A stretch of 64,000 bases of DNA, taken from IMG/VR virus record IMGVR_UViG_3300032331_003609, positions 180,851 through 244,850 of that record; one strand, given 5' to 3'. Under the pieces are notes generated by a model. The model saw nothing but the letters and a program-made list of their open reading frames with translations. It was not told the DNA's origin and ran no database searches. Made by a program: the position numbers and the translations under genes. This DNA comes from a virus. Positions 1 through 8,343 of the stretch are shown here, one piece after another. Each line of letters starts with the position of its first letter. The first letter of the stretch is position 1.

Positions 1-618
1 CCTAGTTATGGCCACGGAACAGAAAAGCAATGCCCGGAAACAGAAGATGAATTAAAAGAGATAGCATTTGGATCTTCCAACAAAATAGAATGGGTGACAG
101 TAGATGCTGGTAATGAAGGAAATCACCGGGCATTAGCATTTACCAATGCATCTGAATATGATATCATGCTAACTCTAGATACCGATGAGGTTTGGGAGTC
201 TACTTCTTTAGAAAGATGTATTCAAGAAGCATATGACGGAGAAGCATGGAGAAGAAATATTTCCGGATTTATTCATTTTTGGAAATCTTTCAATTGGGCA
301 TGTCAAGATGGTTTTGAGCCTGCTAGAATTTTTAATCTAAAAAGAAAAAATAATTTAGAGGTTCCAATTAACGGTACAATCTATCATTTTGGGTATGCTC
401 AATCTAAAAAAATAATGGATTACAAGTTTGATATTCACGGACACAAGAATGAACTTAAAGAAGGATGGTTAGAAAATACATACTATGGATGGGAACCTGG
501 AAAACTAGATCTTCATCCAACATGTGGGGTTTGGCCAGAAGCTAAACTGTTTGATAAAAACACACTCCCTGATATTTTAAAATCACATCCAAATTTTGAT
601 AAAGAAATAATTTCATGA
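1..618 (+). CDS. Glycosyltransferase-like protein (GT-A type), 5' end outside window
   Basis: The reading frame is open from base 1, so this is the 3' part of a longer gene; the first in-window ATG at 94 is probably internal. The visible 205 residues include a segment with a DTDE sequence (bases 178-189) after a hydrophobic strand. This resembles the DxD metal/nucleotide-sugar site of GT-A (family 2-like) glycosyltransferases. Aromatic-rich stretches follow. It overlaps the next glycosyltransferase gene by 4 bases and begins a run of sugar-nucleotide genes, which supports a role in making or attaching a glycan. The N-terminal part that would settle the family is missing. Confidence 0.5.
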   Translation, partial: PSYGHGTEKQCPETEDELKEIAFGSSNKIEWVTVDAGNEGNHRALAFTNASEYDIMLTLDTDEVWESTSLERCIQEAYDGEAWRRNISGFIHFWKSFNWACQDGFEPARIFNLKRKNNLEVPINGTIYHFGYAQSKKIMDYKFDIHGHKNELKEGWLENTYYGWEPGKLDLHPTCGVWPEAKLFDKNTLPDILKSHPNFDKEIIS

Positions 619-1550
619 GAAAAAAGCTTTTATACATTCCTTTAGATTATTGTAGACATGCTGAGAGTGATTCAATATTTAACTCCATGTTATCTGGATT
701 TAATACCCAATTTGAAGCTCGTGTTTTTAAAAATATGGAGGAATCTATTTTATTTAATCCGGACCTTGTTTATATGCACGGTAATGCCATTTCGATTGAA
801 GAATGTCATTTGCTTAAAAAATCAACTAATGCTTTTTTTACCATATGGGTAGGTGACGTTAGATATGCACCTTTACCCGAGGCAATGAGCATGATTGATG
901 TTGCAAATCTCTATTTATTTCCATTTAAAGGAGAACAATTAAAATCTTTTTCCCGAATCCTTAATACACCTTGTGAATATCTTTTTGAGGTATTTGATGA
1001 TAGGCAGATTAGAGATGTAAAGGAGATATCTTCTGGAAGAATAGTATTTGTTGGCAATGTTTATGAGCATTTTCCAGGGGGTGAAGAAAGAATATCTCTC
1101 GTAAAATTTATTGGGAAACATGCTCCTGAATTAGAGTATTATGGATCATTCCCATATGAGAGTAATTCAGCAAAAGGGGGAATAGATTTCTCAAATGTTC
1201 CAGACTTATATAATTCATCATATTTAACTATTGCACATAATAATAGAAATGATATAGATGGGTATTTTACTCACCGTAACTTAATAGCGCTAGCATCAGG
1301 CTCATGTGTATTGATGAAATATTTTCCTGGTATAGAGGAATTCTTTATTAATTGGGAGCATTGCGTTTATTATAAAACAAATTATGAATTATTGGATGTA
1401 ATTGAATTTTTAAAAAGAAACCCAGACATAAGAAATAAAATTGCTAAAAGCGGAAATACATATGTTAGGGAAAATTATCTAAATGCTAATTTTGCCTATA
1501 AGTATAATGAAATTTTAAATAAAATAAAAAAGCTAAATCATGAAAGATAA
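615..1550 (+). CDS. Glycosyltransferase, GT-B / CgeB-like
   Basis: This 311-aa protein has a C-terminal third typical of CgeB/family-1-type glycosyltransferases: an FTHRN-hLALASG segment, then a glutamate-rich FPGIEEFF stretch, a short beta strand with YYKTNYELL, and a closing helix with the R-N-KIA-G and Y-REN pattern. Such enzymes transfer sugar from a nucleotide donor in the cytoplasm. The start overlaps the upstream stop by 4 bases (ATGA), and the end overlaps the following methyltransferase by 11 bases, so the genes are translationally coupled. The acceptor and donor cannot be read from the sequence; GDP-fucose made by the downstream genes is a candidate donor. Confidence 0.6.
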   Translation: MRKKLLYIPLDYCRHAESDSIFNSMLSGFNTQFEARVFKNMEESILFNPDLVYMHGNAISIEECHLLKKSTNAFFTIWVGDVRYAPLPEAMSMIDVANLYLFPFKGEQLKSFSRILNTPCEYLFEVFDDRQIRDVKEISSGRIVFVGNVYEHFPGGEERISLVKFIGKHAPELEYYGSFPYESNSAKGGIDFSNVPDLYNSSYLTIAHNNRNDIDGYFTHRNLIALASGSCVLMKYFPGIEEFFINWEHCVYYKTNYELLDVIEFLKRNPDIRNKIAKSGNTYVRENYLNANFAYKYNEILNKIKKLNHER

Positions 1551-2067
1551 AATAAAAAAATATTCTCTCCATTGGGCTTTAGGTGGAAATGATGCGAACG
1601 GAGGACTGGAACAAAATGCTTATGAACTTGAAAAGCTTTGTGAATTTATAAAGGAAAAAAATATTAAAACCTACACAGAGATAGGGTGTGCTGCTGGACA
1701 GCTCCTAAGATTTATGAGGGATGAATTTGAACTTGATACAACGGGAATTACTTTAGAACCAAGGGATACTCATAAAGATCTACCCATAATACACGGAAGT
1801 TCCAGAGATCCTGAAATAATAAAAACTGCAAAGCCGTGTGATCTTTATTTCATAGACGGAGATCATTCTTATTTAGGAGTTAAATCTGATTATTTGAATT
1901 ATAAAGGTCTTTGTAAATACATGGCATTTCACGACATATTAGGGCAAAGAGACTGTGAAGGGGTTTCCCAATTTTGGAATGAAATAAGAAATGAATATGA
2001 ATTTATAGAATTTATAGATCCTAATAGGGATATAGCTAGTGGAATCGGAATTATTAAAATAATATAA
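1540..2067 (+). CDS. Class I SAM-dependent methyltransferase (Methyltransf_24-like)
   Basis: The 175-aa protein carries the glycine-rich SAM-binding loop TEIGCAAGQ at about residues 46-54. Near residues 105-115 there is an FIDGDHSY motif, characteristic of small Methyltransf_24-type enzymes found in polysaccharide gene clusters. A second acidic FHDI segment follows, as in the same family, where Asp/His residues can bind metal. It lies between glycosyltransferase and epimerase genes, so O-methylation of a sugar is the most likely role. The start overlaps the previous gene by 11 bases. The substrate is not identifiable. Confidence 0.65.
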   Translation: MKDKIKKYSLHWALGGNDANGGLEQNAYELEKLCEFIKEKNIKTYTEIGCAAGQLLRFMRDEFELDTTGITLEPRDTHKDLPIIHGSSRDPEIIKTAKPCDLYFIDGDHSYLGVKSDYLNYKGLCKYMAFHDILGQRDCEGVSQFWNEIRNEYEFIEFIDPNRDIASGIGIIKII

Positions 2068-2069
2068 AA

Positions 2070-3104
2070 ATGGAAACTGTAATTATAACCGGATCCTGTG
2101 GATTAATTGGAAGTGAAGCTGTTAAATTCTTTCATACACAAGGATTTAAAATAATTGGAATTGATGATGATTCTCGAGCTAAATTTTTTGGAAAAGAAGC
2201 AAGTACAAATGGGATGCTTTCTCAATTAAAAGAACTTAAAAATTACCAGCATCTTTCAATTAATATTTCATCTTATCAAGATCTACAGACTAGTTTATCC
2301 AGCATTAAAGATTTAAAGATGATTATTCATACAGCTGCTCAACCTTCTCATGATTGGGCAGCAACAAATCCGTTTGCAGATTTTAATGCAAATGCACTTG
2401 GTACCTTAAACATGCTAGAAATAACAAGAAATTATTTTCCAGAGGTAGTTTTTATCTTTACTTCTACTAATAAAGTTTATGGAGATTTACCTAATACTAT
2501 AACAGAATACACAGAATCTAATTCTAGATTTAATCCGGTTAATTCTGATTTTATAGAAAAAGGAATTAACGAAAACCTATCAATAGATCAATGTAAGCAT
2601 TCTTTATTTGGTGTATCAAAAGCTTACGGGGATTTAATAACACAGGAATATGGAAAATACTTTGGATTAAAAACTGGCACATTCAGAGGTGGATGCTTAA
2701 CTGGACAAAATCATTCAGGTGTTAAGGCTCATGGATTTTTATCTTATCTAGTAAAATGTGCAATGACAGGAGAAAAATATTACATTAATGGATACAAAGG
2801 AAAACAAGTTAGAGATAACATACACTCTAGTGATGTTGTCTCCGCCTTTTATGAATTTTATAAAAATCCTAATCCCGGTGAAGTCTATAATATAGGAGGA
2901 GGAAATCTTTCAAACTGCTCAATTCTAGAAGCTATTGAATTAATTCATGAAATATCAGGTAAAAGAGTAGACTATGAATTACTTGAAACACCAAGAGAAG
3001 GCGACCATATTTGGTATATTAGTGATATGACAAAATTTAGAAATGATTATCCAAATTGGATTCAAAAATATGACCTAAGAAAAATAATAAAAGAAATGAT
3101 ATGA
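2070..3104 (+). CDS. NAD-dependent sugar epimerase/dehydratase (extended SDR, CDP-paratose epimerase-like)
   Basis: This 344-aa extended short-chain dehydrogenase has the NAD-binding loop GSCGLIG (residues 8-14), an acidic IDDD at the end of strand 2, and a TAAQPSHDWA segment after strand 4. The TSTNKVYGD stretch (131-139) contains the catalytic Ser/Thr. The usual catalytic Tyr-x3-Lys appears as FGVSK (Phe180, Lys184), so the tyrosine is replaced by phenylalanine. The general layout resembles CDP-paratose/tyvelose 2-epimerases. It should interconvert a nucleotide sugar for the neighbouring transferases. The exact substrate is unknown, and the Tyr-to-Phe change makes the chemistry uncertain. 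Confidence 0.7.
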   Translation: METVIITGSCGLIGSEAVKFFHTQGFKIIGIDDDSRAKFFGKEASTNGMLSQLKELKNYQHLSINISSYQDLQTSLSSIKDLKMIIHTAAQPSHDWAATNPFADFNANALGTLNMLEITRNYFPEVVFIFTSTNKVYGDLPNTITEYTESNSRFNPVNSDFIEKGINENLSIDQCKHSLFGVSKAYGDLITQEYGKYFGLKTGTFRGGCLTGQNHSGVKAHGFLSYLVKCAMTGEKYYINGYKGKQVRDNIHSSDVVSAFYEFYKNPNPGEVYNIGGGNLSNCSILEAIELIHEISGKRVDYELLETPREGDHIWYISDMTKFRNDYPNWIQKYDLRKIIKEMI

Positions 3105-3730
3105 TTAGTATAGTTTTTCCCCACGCTATGAACAAAGAGAATGATGCGGTTCTCCAATTGAAATTAAAAATGTTAGAAGAGAATTCCACTTACCCCTATG
3201 AGGTTATGGTTTTATCCAACACAGGAAGACCTGATTTAGTTTATGAATCATGGGATTGGATGATGAGAAGAGCTAAATATGACCTGGTTCTATGGGATAA
3301 TTCAGATATAACATATGCTCCAAAATTCATGGATAATATTATCAAACACAAAGATGATGCAGATTGGTTAGGACTCGAATTAATTGAATGTGGAGCCATA
3401 GGAGTGGCTGCAACCAACATCCATCAAGATTTTGGAAGAACAGCAAATTCTTTCAATAGATCAGAATTTGAAAAATGGGTGGAAGAATATTCTAAAGATC
3501 GCCCATCAATAAGAGAAGGATTTTGCTGGTACTCTCCTTCAGTTTGGAAGAAAGAATGGTACATTAAAATAGGTGGTTTTAACTTCTCAAAGCCATTTCC
3601 TCACCCGAATGATTCTGAGTTTAGAGAGAAGTGTATAGCAGCAGGATCAACATTTGCTGTTGTTAATTCTTTTGCATATCATTTTCAAAGAGCAGGAGAA
3701 AATAGGGGAGAAAAACCAGAAAGAGAATAA
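3101..3730 (+). CDS. Glycosyltransferase-like protein, GT2-like
   Basis: This 209-aa protein starts with a strand and helix and then an LVLWDNSDITY segment, which resembles the strand-plus-DxD region of GT-A glycosyltransferases. A GGFNFSKPFPHPNDSEF stretch near the C-terminus resembles the GGFdE..h.-ED-- acceptor region of family 2 enzymes. It overlaps the epimerase by 4 bases and is 10 bases from the GDP-fucose synthase gene. It is shorter than most GT2 enzymes, so it may be a minimal or divergent transferase. Function is inferred from these motifs and the context. Confidence 0.5.
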   Translation: MISIVFPHAMNKENDAVLQLKLKMLEENSTYPYEVMVLSNTGRPDLVYESWDWMMRRAKYDLVLWDNSDITYAPKFMDNIIKHKDDADWLGLELIECGAIGVAATNIHQDFGRTANSFNRSEFEKWVEEYSKDRPSIREGFCWYSPSVWKKEWYIKIGGFNFSKPFPHPNDSEFREKCIAAGSTFAVVNSFAYHFQRAGENRGEKPERE

Positions 3731-3740
3731 TCAATGATAT

Positions 3741-4676
3741 ATGAAAAAAAATATTGCAATATTTGGATCAACAGGATTAGTTGGTTCTAACATTCTTAAA
3801 AAAATAGACACCGAAAAATATAAGGTTTATGCTCCTTCGAGAAAGGAGCTAGATCTTTTCGATCAGGAAAAGGTCCTAGATTGGTTCTTTGAAAATAAAA
3901 TGGAATATGTAATCATTGCAGCTGCTAGGGTTGGAGGAATAGTTGCTAATTCAACATACCCTACAGAATTCTTGCATGAGAATCTCACAATCCAAAATAA
4001 TATTATAATGTCTGCTTTAAAGAGCGATGTCAAAAATCTTATATTTCTAGGATCTTCTTGCATTTATCCGAGAGAATGCCCACAACCAATTAAGGAAGAA
4101 TATCTACTAACTGGTCCTTTAGAGAAGACAAATAAATCCTATGCCTTGGCAAAGATTGCTGGTATTCAATTATGTGATTCGATCAAAGAACAATACGGAA
4201 ATAATTACTATTCTTTAATGCCGTGTAATCTTTATGGTCCGGGTGATAATTTTGATCTAGAAGCTTCCCATGTTATTCCGGGAATGATTAGAAAAATTGA
4301 AAGCGCTAGAGACAACAATCAACCAACGCTTAAACTACTCGGAACAGGAAGACCCCTTAGAGAATTTCTTTATGTGGAAGATCTAGCAGAAGCTGTAATA
4401 TTCATGTTAGAAAACTATAACGGAAAAGATGGTTTAATTAACGTTGGAAGCGGTTCTGAAATCACGATAAAAGATCTAGCAAATATAATTTCACGTGTCA
4501 TAGGATATAAAGGTGAAATTCTTTTTGATACTGAGGGATTAGACGGAACACCCAGAAAGGTAATGGACAATTCTAAAATAGAATCGCTTGGATGGAAACC
4601 CCAAATGACATTAGAAACAGGAATAACCGAAACAGTAAAATGGTATTGGGACAATAAGGATAAAATTAGAAAATGA
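3741..4676 (+). CDS. fcl: GDP-L-fucose synthase
   Basis: The 311-aa protein matches GDP-4-keto-6-deoxy-mannose 3,5-epimerase/4-reductase along its length. It has the nucleotide loop GSTGLVG (9-15), the AARVGGIxAN segment (61-70), GSSCIYP with the catalytic Ser (104-110), and YALAK with catalytic Tyr134 and Lys138. The CNLYGPGDNF segment is also typical of the family. It completes GDP-L-fucose synthesis from the product of Gmd, encoded immediately downstream with a 4-base overlap. The order fcl then gmd in one operon makes a self-contained GDP-mannose to GDP-fucose pathway. All catalytic residues are present, so the enzyme is probably active. Confidence 0.93.
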   Translation: MKKNIAIFGSTGLVGSNILKKIDTEKYKVYAPSRKELDLFDQEKVLDWFFENKMEYVIIAAARVGGIVANSTYPTEFLHENLTIQNNIIMSALKSDVKNLIFLGSSCIYPRECPQPIKEEYLLTGPLEKTNKSYALAKIAGIQLCDSIKEQYGNNYYSLMPCNLYGPGDNFDLEASHVIPGMIRKIESARDNNQPTLKLLGTGRPLREFLYVEDLAEAVIFMLENYNGKDGLINVGSGSEITIKDLANIISRVIGYKGEILFDTEGLDGTPRKVMDNSKIESLGWKPQMTLETGITETVKWYWDNKDKIRK

Positions 4677-5680
4677 AAATAGCATTAATAACAGGAGTAA
4701 ATGGACAGGATGGGTCATATTTAGCAGAGTTGCTTCTTGACAAGGGATATATGGTTCATGGAACAATTAGAAGGTCTTCTTCTTTTAACTCGGGAAGAAT
4801 AGAACACTTTAGAGAGCATTCAAATTTCAAGAGACACTATATGGATCTAACTGATCCAGGAAGTGTATCCCACGTAATTTCTGAATTAAAGCCTGACGAG
4901 ATTTATAATTTAGCTGCTCAGAGCCATGTAAAAATTTCTTTTGAAATTCCAAACTATACCGGACAGGTAGATGCTATGGGTACATTAAATGTTCTGGAAG
5001 CAATTCGTGTTCATTCACCAAATTCTAAATTATACCAAGCATCAACCTCCGAGCTTTATGGAAAAGTTCAGGAAACACCTCAGACTGAAACGACCCCATT
5101 CTATCCAAGATCTCCATACGGAGTTGCAAAACTATATGGATATTGGATTGTTAAAAACTACAGGGAGTCTTATAATCTATTTGCATGTAACGGAATTCTT
5201 TTTAATCACACCTCTCCGAGAAGAGGTGAAAACTTTGTTGAGAAGAAAATTATAGATTCCCTATGTCAAATTAAAAAAGGAAAGACAGATATACTAACTC
5301 TTGGAAATCTTTCTGCTAGAAGGGATATAGGACACGCAAAAGAATACGTTGAAGGTATGTGGAGAATGCTTCAATTAGAATCCCCCGAAGATTTCGTACT
5401 AGCAACAGGCAAGACTCACTCTATTAAAGAAATGGTTGATATGGTTTGTCAAAAATTAGATATTGATATAGATTGGAAGGGCGGGGGTGAAAGAGAAATT
5501 GCAATTGATAAATCCTCTGGAGGAATTATTATAGGAATAGATCCTAAGTATTATAGACCAGCTGAAGTAGAGCTTTTACAAGGTGATTCAGCTAAAGCTA
5601 AAAAAGTATTAGGATGGGAACCAAAACTATCTCTGTCAGAAATATTTGATGAGATGATAGCAGAATCACTAAAGGATTAG
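4673..5680 (+). CDS. gmd: GDP-mannose 4,6-dehydratase
   Basis: The 335-aa enzyme converts GDP-mannose to GDP-4-keto-6-deoxy-mannose. It has the family signature GVNGQDGSYL (8-17), the RRSSSFNSGRIEH segment (33-45), LAAQSHV (80-86), the catalytic TSE triad region (125-127), and YGVAK with Tyr149 and Lys153. The NHTSPRRGENFV and DIGHAKEYVE segments are also diagnostic. Length and motifs are those of bacterial and phage Gmd. It overlaps fcl by 4 bases. The stop is convergent with, and overlaps, the minus-strand gene ending at 5677, and I see no terminator hairpin between them. Confidence 0.95.
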   Translation: MKIALITGVNGQDGSYLAELLLDKGYMVHGTIRRSSSFNSGRIEHFREHSNFKRHYMDLTDPGSVSHVISELKPDEIYNLAAQSHVKISFEIPNYTGQVDAMGTLNVLEAIRVHSPNSKLYQASTSELYGKVQETPQTETTPFYPRSPYGVAKLYGYWIVKNYRESYNLFACNGILFNHTSPRRGENFVEKKIIDSLCQIKKGKTDILTLGNLSARRDIGHAKEYVEGMWRMLQLESPEDFVLATGKTHSIKEMVDMVCQKLDIDIDWKGGGEREIAIDKSSGGIIIGIDPKYYRPAEVELLQGDSAKAKKVLGWEPKLSLSEIFDEMIAESLKD

Positions 5681-5910
5681 TGATTAGTGTTTGATACGAT
5701 TTCATTGGCTTTCAAAAGATCTTCTACTGTTTTAACTGTGTATATTGTTTGGCCAGGTACACCCCAGTCTTTTTGTTCACCCCAATTGATAAATCCTTGA
5801 TGTGTGATATGGTTTCCTGAATTATAAGAAAAATCGTGATGTCCTTCTTTCGAAGACGCCTGTTCAAACTCATCCCTAGATGAAATATTTTTATATCCGT
5901 ATTTTTCCAT
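5677..5910 (-). CDS. Small hypothetical protein
   Basis: A 77-aa soluble protein of unknown function, rich in charged, Ser and Asn residues and several Trp/Gly near the C-terminus; no membrane segment or known motif is visible. Its start codon overlaps the stop of the upstream minus-strand gene by one base (TAATG), so the two are translationally coupled. The 3' end overlaps the gmd stop on the other strand. Coupling and the complete lack of spacer support it being a real gene. Confidence 0.6.
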   Translation of the reverse strand: MEKYGYKNISSRDEFEQASSKEGHHDFSYNSGNHITHQGFINWGEQKDWGVPGQTIYTVKTVEDLLKANEIVSNTNH

Positions 5911-6488
5911 TATTTCTTTTTCTTTCTTAAGTTAGCTTTTGCCTGCTTGTAAAGTGCCTTATCTCCCATTTTAGATGTCTTACCCCCTGTAACAAACGAG
6001 TTAACCCTAGCCATTGCCCATTGTTGAGGATTAGTTCCTGGTATATGTCCTATTTTCCAAGCAGCATATCCTCTTTTCCACACTTTTTTTAAAATACCTA
6101 ATGGGAATCTAGTTTTTTCGGATTTCTTTTTAAGTGCTTTATTTACTGGGCTAGAAACAGAATCTACACCCTCATTAAGATTGTCCAGGTTATGCTCCTC
6201 TTTTAGTTCATTAAAAACCTCCCAGGTTGCAATCTCTACTGCTTCATTGAATCCTTCAAAACCTAATATTTTGCTGTTTTTATTTTCTCCAAACATTTTC
6301 TTGTATTTATTTGTGTATTGGCTAGTTTTTGTGCCAACTTTTTTACCTTTGCCTGCCTTTCCTGATTTATAATCTGCATCCCATTCAGTGTATGCTGAGG
6401 GATCATTATCAGCCTTATCCTTATTATCTTTAATCTCCCTTTTCATTATTCGGGGATTTTTGGTGAGATATTTCTTAGGTACTTTCAT
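5910..6488 (-). CDS. DUF5824-like basic protein
   Basis: A lysine-rich protein of about 192 aa. The C-terminal part contains an RGYAAWKIGHIPGTNPQQW segment and an ARVNSFVTGG segment, a pattern I associate with DUF5824 proteins common in large phages. The N-terminal part has a KVPKKYLTKNP start and a TSQYTNKYKKMFGE segment, reminiscent of small basic domains found in giant-virus proteins. I chose the ATG at 6488 over the upstream ATG at 6602. It lies just downstream of an ATATATAA motif and avoids overlap with the divergent gene, and the extra 38 residues look like translated leader. Function is unknown. Confidence 0.6.
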   Translation of the reverse strand: MKVPKKYLTKNPRIMKREIKDNKDKADNDPSAYTEWDADYKSGKAGKGKKVGTKTSQYTNKYKKMFGENKNSKILGFEGFNEAVEIATWEVFNELKEEHNLDNLNEGVDSVSSPVNKALKKKSEKTRFPLGILKKVWKRGYAAWKIGHIPGTNPQQWAMARVNSFVTGGKTSKMGDKALYKQAKANLRKKKK

Positions 6489-6496
6489 AATTGTTT

Positions 6497-6506
6497 TTAT
6501 ATATCC
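6497..6506 (-). promoter_or_regulatory. Putative late promoter motif GGATATATAA
   Basis: Read on the minus strand, GGATATATAA ends 8 bases before the ATG of the DUF5824-like gene at 6488. The same ATATATAA core occurs before at least seven other operon heads in this window, which is why it is called here. Confidence 0.5.
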
Positions 6507-6605
6507 TGAAATAAATGCTTTTAATCTTCTATAATAAACTGGAAGAAAGAAAATAAAAGCCTTCATGGCCGCATGTTCAAAAAACTCAAGAAAATAATAC
6601 AAATT

Positions 6606-7196
6606 ATGACAGATAAGGATATTTCCGAATTGAGGGAAGAATATTCCGTTTTTTCGTATCAGTGGATAAAAGGGGATAATATTTCACAAACCCAACATTT
6701 TGAAGATTTAATAGAGGAAGGTGGAAGAAAATACATCTTATTTTCGGATAAATCTAGAATAGCATTAGATCTATTAGATGAGTATATGATTAAGGTTGAA
6801 AGGGGGTTTGAAGAAATAATTCCAACATCCGATGTTAAGCTAGTATCCCAAACAGATCTTTCCCAAAACAAGGGGGTAAAAAAGAGGGATGCTCAGGAAA
6901 TTAAAACCCAAGCCGTAGAAGGAAATCCTATTTTTGCTCTTTTATCAAAGCAAAAAGAAAACTGGGTAGATGTTGATCTAAAGCTCAGTATTAATCTGCC
7001 TCCTAGAAGTTTATGGGACGTTTTAATGGGTTCGTTTGATGAAGCGGAAAAGGATATTTTAGAGTACGTTACTAAAGACCTTGATATAGAGGTAGTCCGC
7101 CAATCTCTGAGGGAATCTATAAAGGATATATATAAAAAGCAAAAAACAATTACATCTCAAAAAAATGTCAGATCCCAAGATTCTATTCCAGAATAA
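6606..7196 (+). CDS. Hypothetical protein
   Basis: A soluble protein of 196 aa from the ATG at 6606; an in-frame ATG at 6573 would add 11 mostly basic residues. The 6606 start is preferred because it follows an A-rich leader as elsewhere in the window. The middle is polar, and the C-terminal half contains a PPRSLWDVLMGSFDEAEKDILEY-type amphipathic segment and a helical, basic tail. No family is recognised. The end overlaps the Nudix-like gene by 32 bases. It may be a structural or regulatory protein of the following operon. Confidence 0.6.
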   Translation: MTDKDISELREEYSVFSYQWIKGDNISQTQHFEDLIEEGGRKYILFSDKSRIALDLLDEYMIKVERGFEEIIPTSDVKLVSQTDLSQNKGVKKRDAQEIKTQAVEGNPIFALLSKQKENWVDVDLKLSINLPPRSLWDVLMGSFDEAEKDILEYVTKDLDIEVVRQSLRESIKDIYKKQKTITSQKNVRSQDSIPE

Positions 7197-7683
7197 TTAT
7201 ATCCAGGTGATAGAAAACAAAGGAAGGGTTGGAATTAAACAAAAAAACCCATCAGTAATGATTCTTCCCTATACTATAGACGAGAACGGAAATCCTAAAT
7301 CGATAGGACTTATTTCTGAACCCTCTGATATAAGAGAGGAAAGAATGATTAAGACAGTTATAACGGGATCACCAGAAAAATCTGATGTCGATATTCTAGC
7401 GACAGCAAAAAGAGAATTAACAGAGGAATCTGGATATGTCGTTGATGACACTGAAAAATGGGATTTCTTAGGTAATATCCAATCATCCAAACTGGTAGTA
7501 AACGGTAATCCCGCATTTGGCGTGGATGTTACTGGATTAGAAAGGGAAGATAAACTTGGTGATGGATCCGAAGGTGAAAAAAATAGTAAATTTTCTCTTG
7601 TTTCTTTAAATGATGCCTTAAATATAGACGATGCCTTAATATCCTGTCTATTTCTAAAAATATTTCAAAACAAACTAATTTAA
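7165..7683 (+). CDS. Nudix-like hydrolase
   Basis: The 172-aa protein contains the C-terminal half of the Nudix box, RELTEESGY (residues 83-91), in which the Glu pair binds the divalent metal and the Arg is structural. The first half (G-x5-E) is degenerate: Gly68 is followed by Asp74/Asp76 rather than the standard Glu. Nudix enzymes cleave nucleoside diphosphates linked to another group, such as ADP-ribose, NADH, NTPs or capped RNA. Large T4-like phages often carry one. The substrate cannot be inferred. The start lies 32 bases inside the preceding gene. Confidence 0.7.
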   Translation: MSDPKILFQNNYIQVIENKGRVGIKQKNPSVMILPYTIDENGNPKSIGLISEPSDIREERMIKTVITGSPEKSDVDILATAKRELTEESGYVVDDTEKWDFLGNIQSSKLVVNGNPAFGVDVTGLEREDKLGDGSEGEKNSKFSLVSLNDALNIDDALISCLFLKIFQNKLI

Positions 7684-7690
7684 ACATTAT

Positions 7691-7972
7691 ATGAATTTTC
7701 CTTCAAGAAGAGAAAGACGCGCAATGGTCAAGTCAATGGGTCTAATAAAGAAAAGAGAAACTCTAGTACAAATGTCGGAGAGGTTTAAAAGATCTAATGA
7801 ATTTGGAAAAATGATACACCTACAGCACTTACAAAATTTAGAAAACAATAGGATCAATTCAGAAAAAATCGAAGACGTCGAAGAAACCCAGCCCTTGGCA
7901 CCATCTAATTCTCCAGATTGGGGGTTAGAAGACTTCAAACAACAAATTATAAGTGGAGAAAATCCAGAATAA
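7691..7972 (+). CDS. Small basic hypothetical protein
   Basis: A 93-aa protein with a strongly basic N-terminal helix (RRERRAM) followed by charged helical sequence with an LQHLQNLENN run, then an acidic, Pro-rich tail. No known motif is visible. It starts 8 bases after the Nudix-like gene and overlaps the next gene by 20 bases, consistent with an operon. The helical, charged composition would suit a small assembly or scaffold factor, but this is only a guess. Confidence 0.55.
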   Translation: MNFPSRRERRAMVKSMGLIKKRETLVQMSERFKRSNEFGKMIHLQHLQNLENNRINSEKIEDVEETQPLAPSNSPDWGLEDFKQQIISGENPE

Positions 7973-8291
7973 GAAACCCCCAGTAAAAATACATCTTACT
8001 TCTCTTAGCTTCCGTGAAATTAAAAAGTCACTGCCAGATAACGAGAAAGTGTCCTATATAGATGTAACTAAGATTATCTCTGAAAGCTTCGGCGATAAAG
8101 ATCTTAGTGATATCCAATATTGGATATTAAACCAGATGATAGTTAAGAAAATAGAGTCTTTTAAGACTACTAATCCTTCAAAAATCTTTATAACTATCAA
8201 AGAACCATCTAAAAATTCAATCAAATCCTTTAAGGATCTTCTCTCAGAGTTTAAACTGGGACCTGCCCAAATAGAGATATACAGCATTTAA
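7953..8291 (+). CDS. Hypothetical protein (GTG start)
   Basis: A 112-aa protein beginning at a GTG codon inside the previous gene. It has alternating strand/helix-like segments, an FFKIxITIKEPSKNS-like strand near the middle-to-end and no membrane segment. No family is recognised. It precedes the putative promoter at 8314 and so is likely the last gene of the upstream operon. Confidence 0.5.
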   Translation: MEKIQNKKPPVKIHLTSLSFREIKKSLPDNEKVSYIDVTKIISESFGDKDLSDIQYWILNQMIVKKIESFKTTNPSKIFITIKEPSKNSIKSFKDLLSEFKLGPAQIEIYSI

Positions 8292-8313
8292 TTTAAGAGT
8301 ATCCCGTTTTGGG

Positions 8314-8322
8314 AATATATAA
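8314..8322 (+). promoter_or_regulatory. Putative late promoter motif AATATATAA
   Basis: The motif lies in the 52-base gap before the GTG start at 8344, preceded by TTTTGGG. It matches the ATATATAA core seen upstream of other operon heads and would drive the first baseplate block. Confidence 0.5.
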
Positions 8323-8343
8323 CTTAAATAATAATTGTAAGTC

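Noticed and set aside
3728-3741. GATATATG before the fcl start resembling the ATATATAA motif
   Set aside because: It overlaps the start codon itself and lacks the AA end; fcl is within an operon, so it is likely coincidence.
5677-5700. Terminator between convergent gmd and the minus-strand gene
   Set aside because: Only a direct repeat (GATTAGTGATTAGTG) is visible; no inverted repeat or T run.
6489-6602. 38-residue N-terminal extension of the DUF5824-like protein from ATG 6602
   Set aside because: It would overlap the divergent gene and run through the ATATATAA motif; the MKVPKK start at 6488 fits better.
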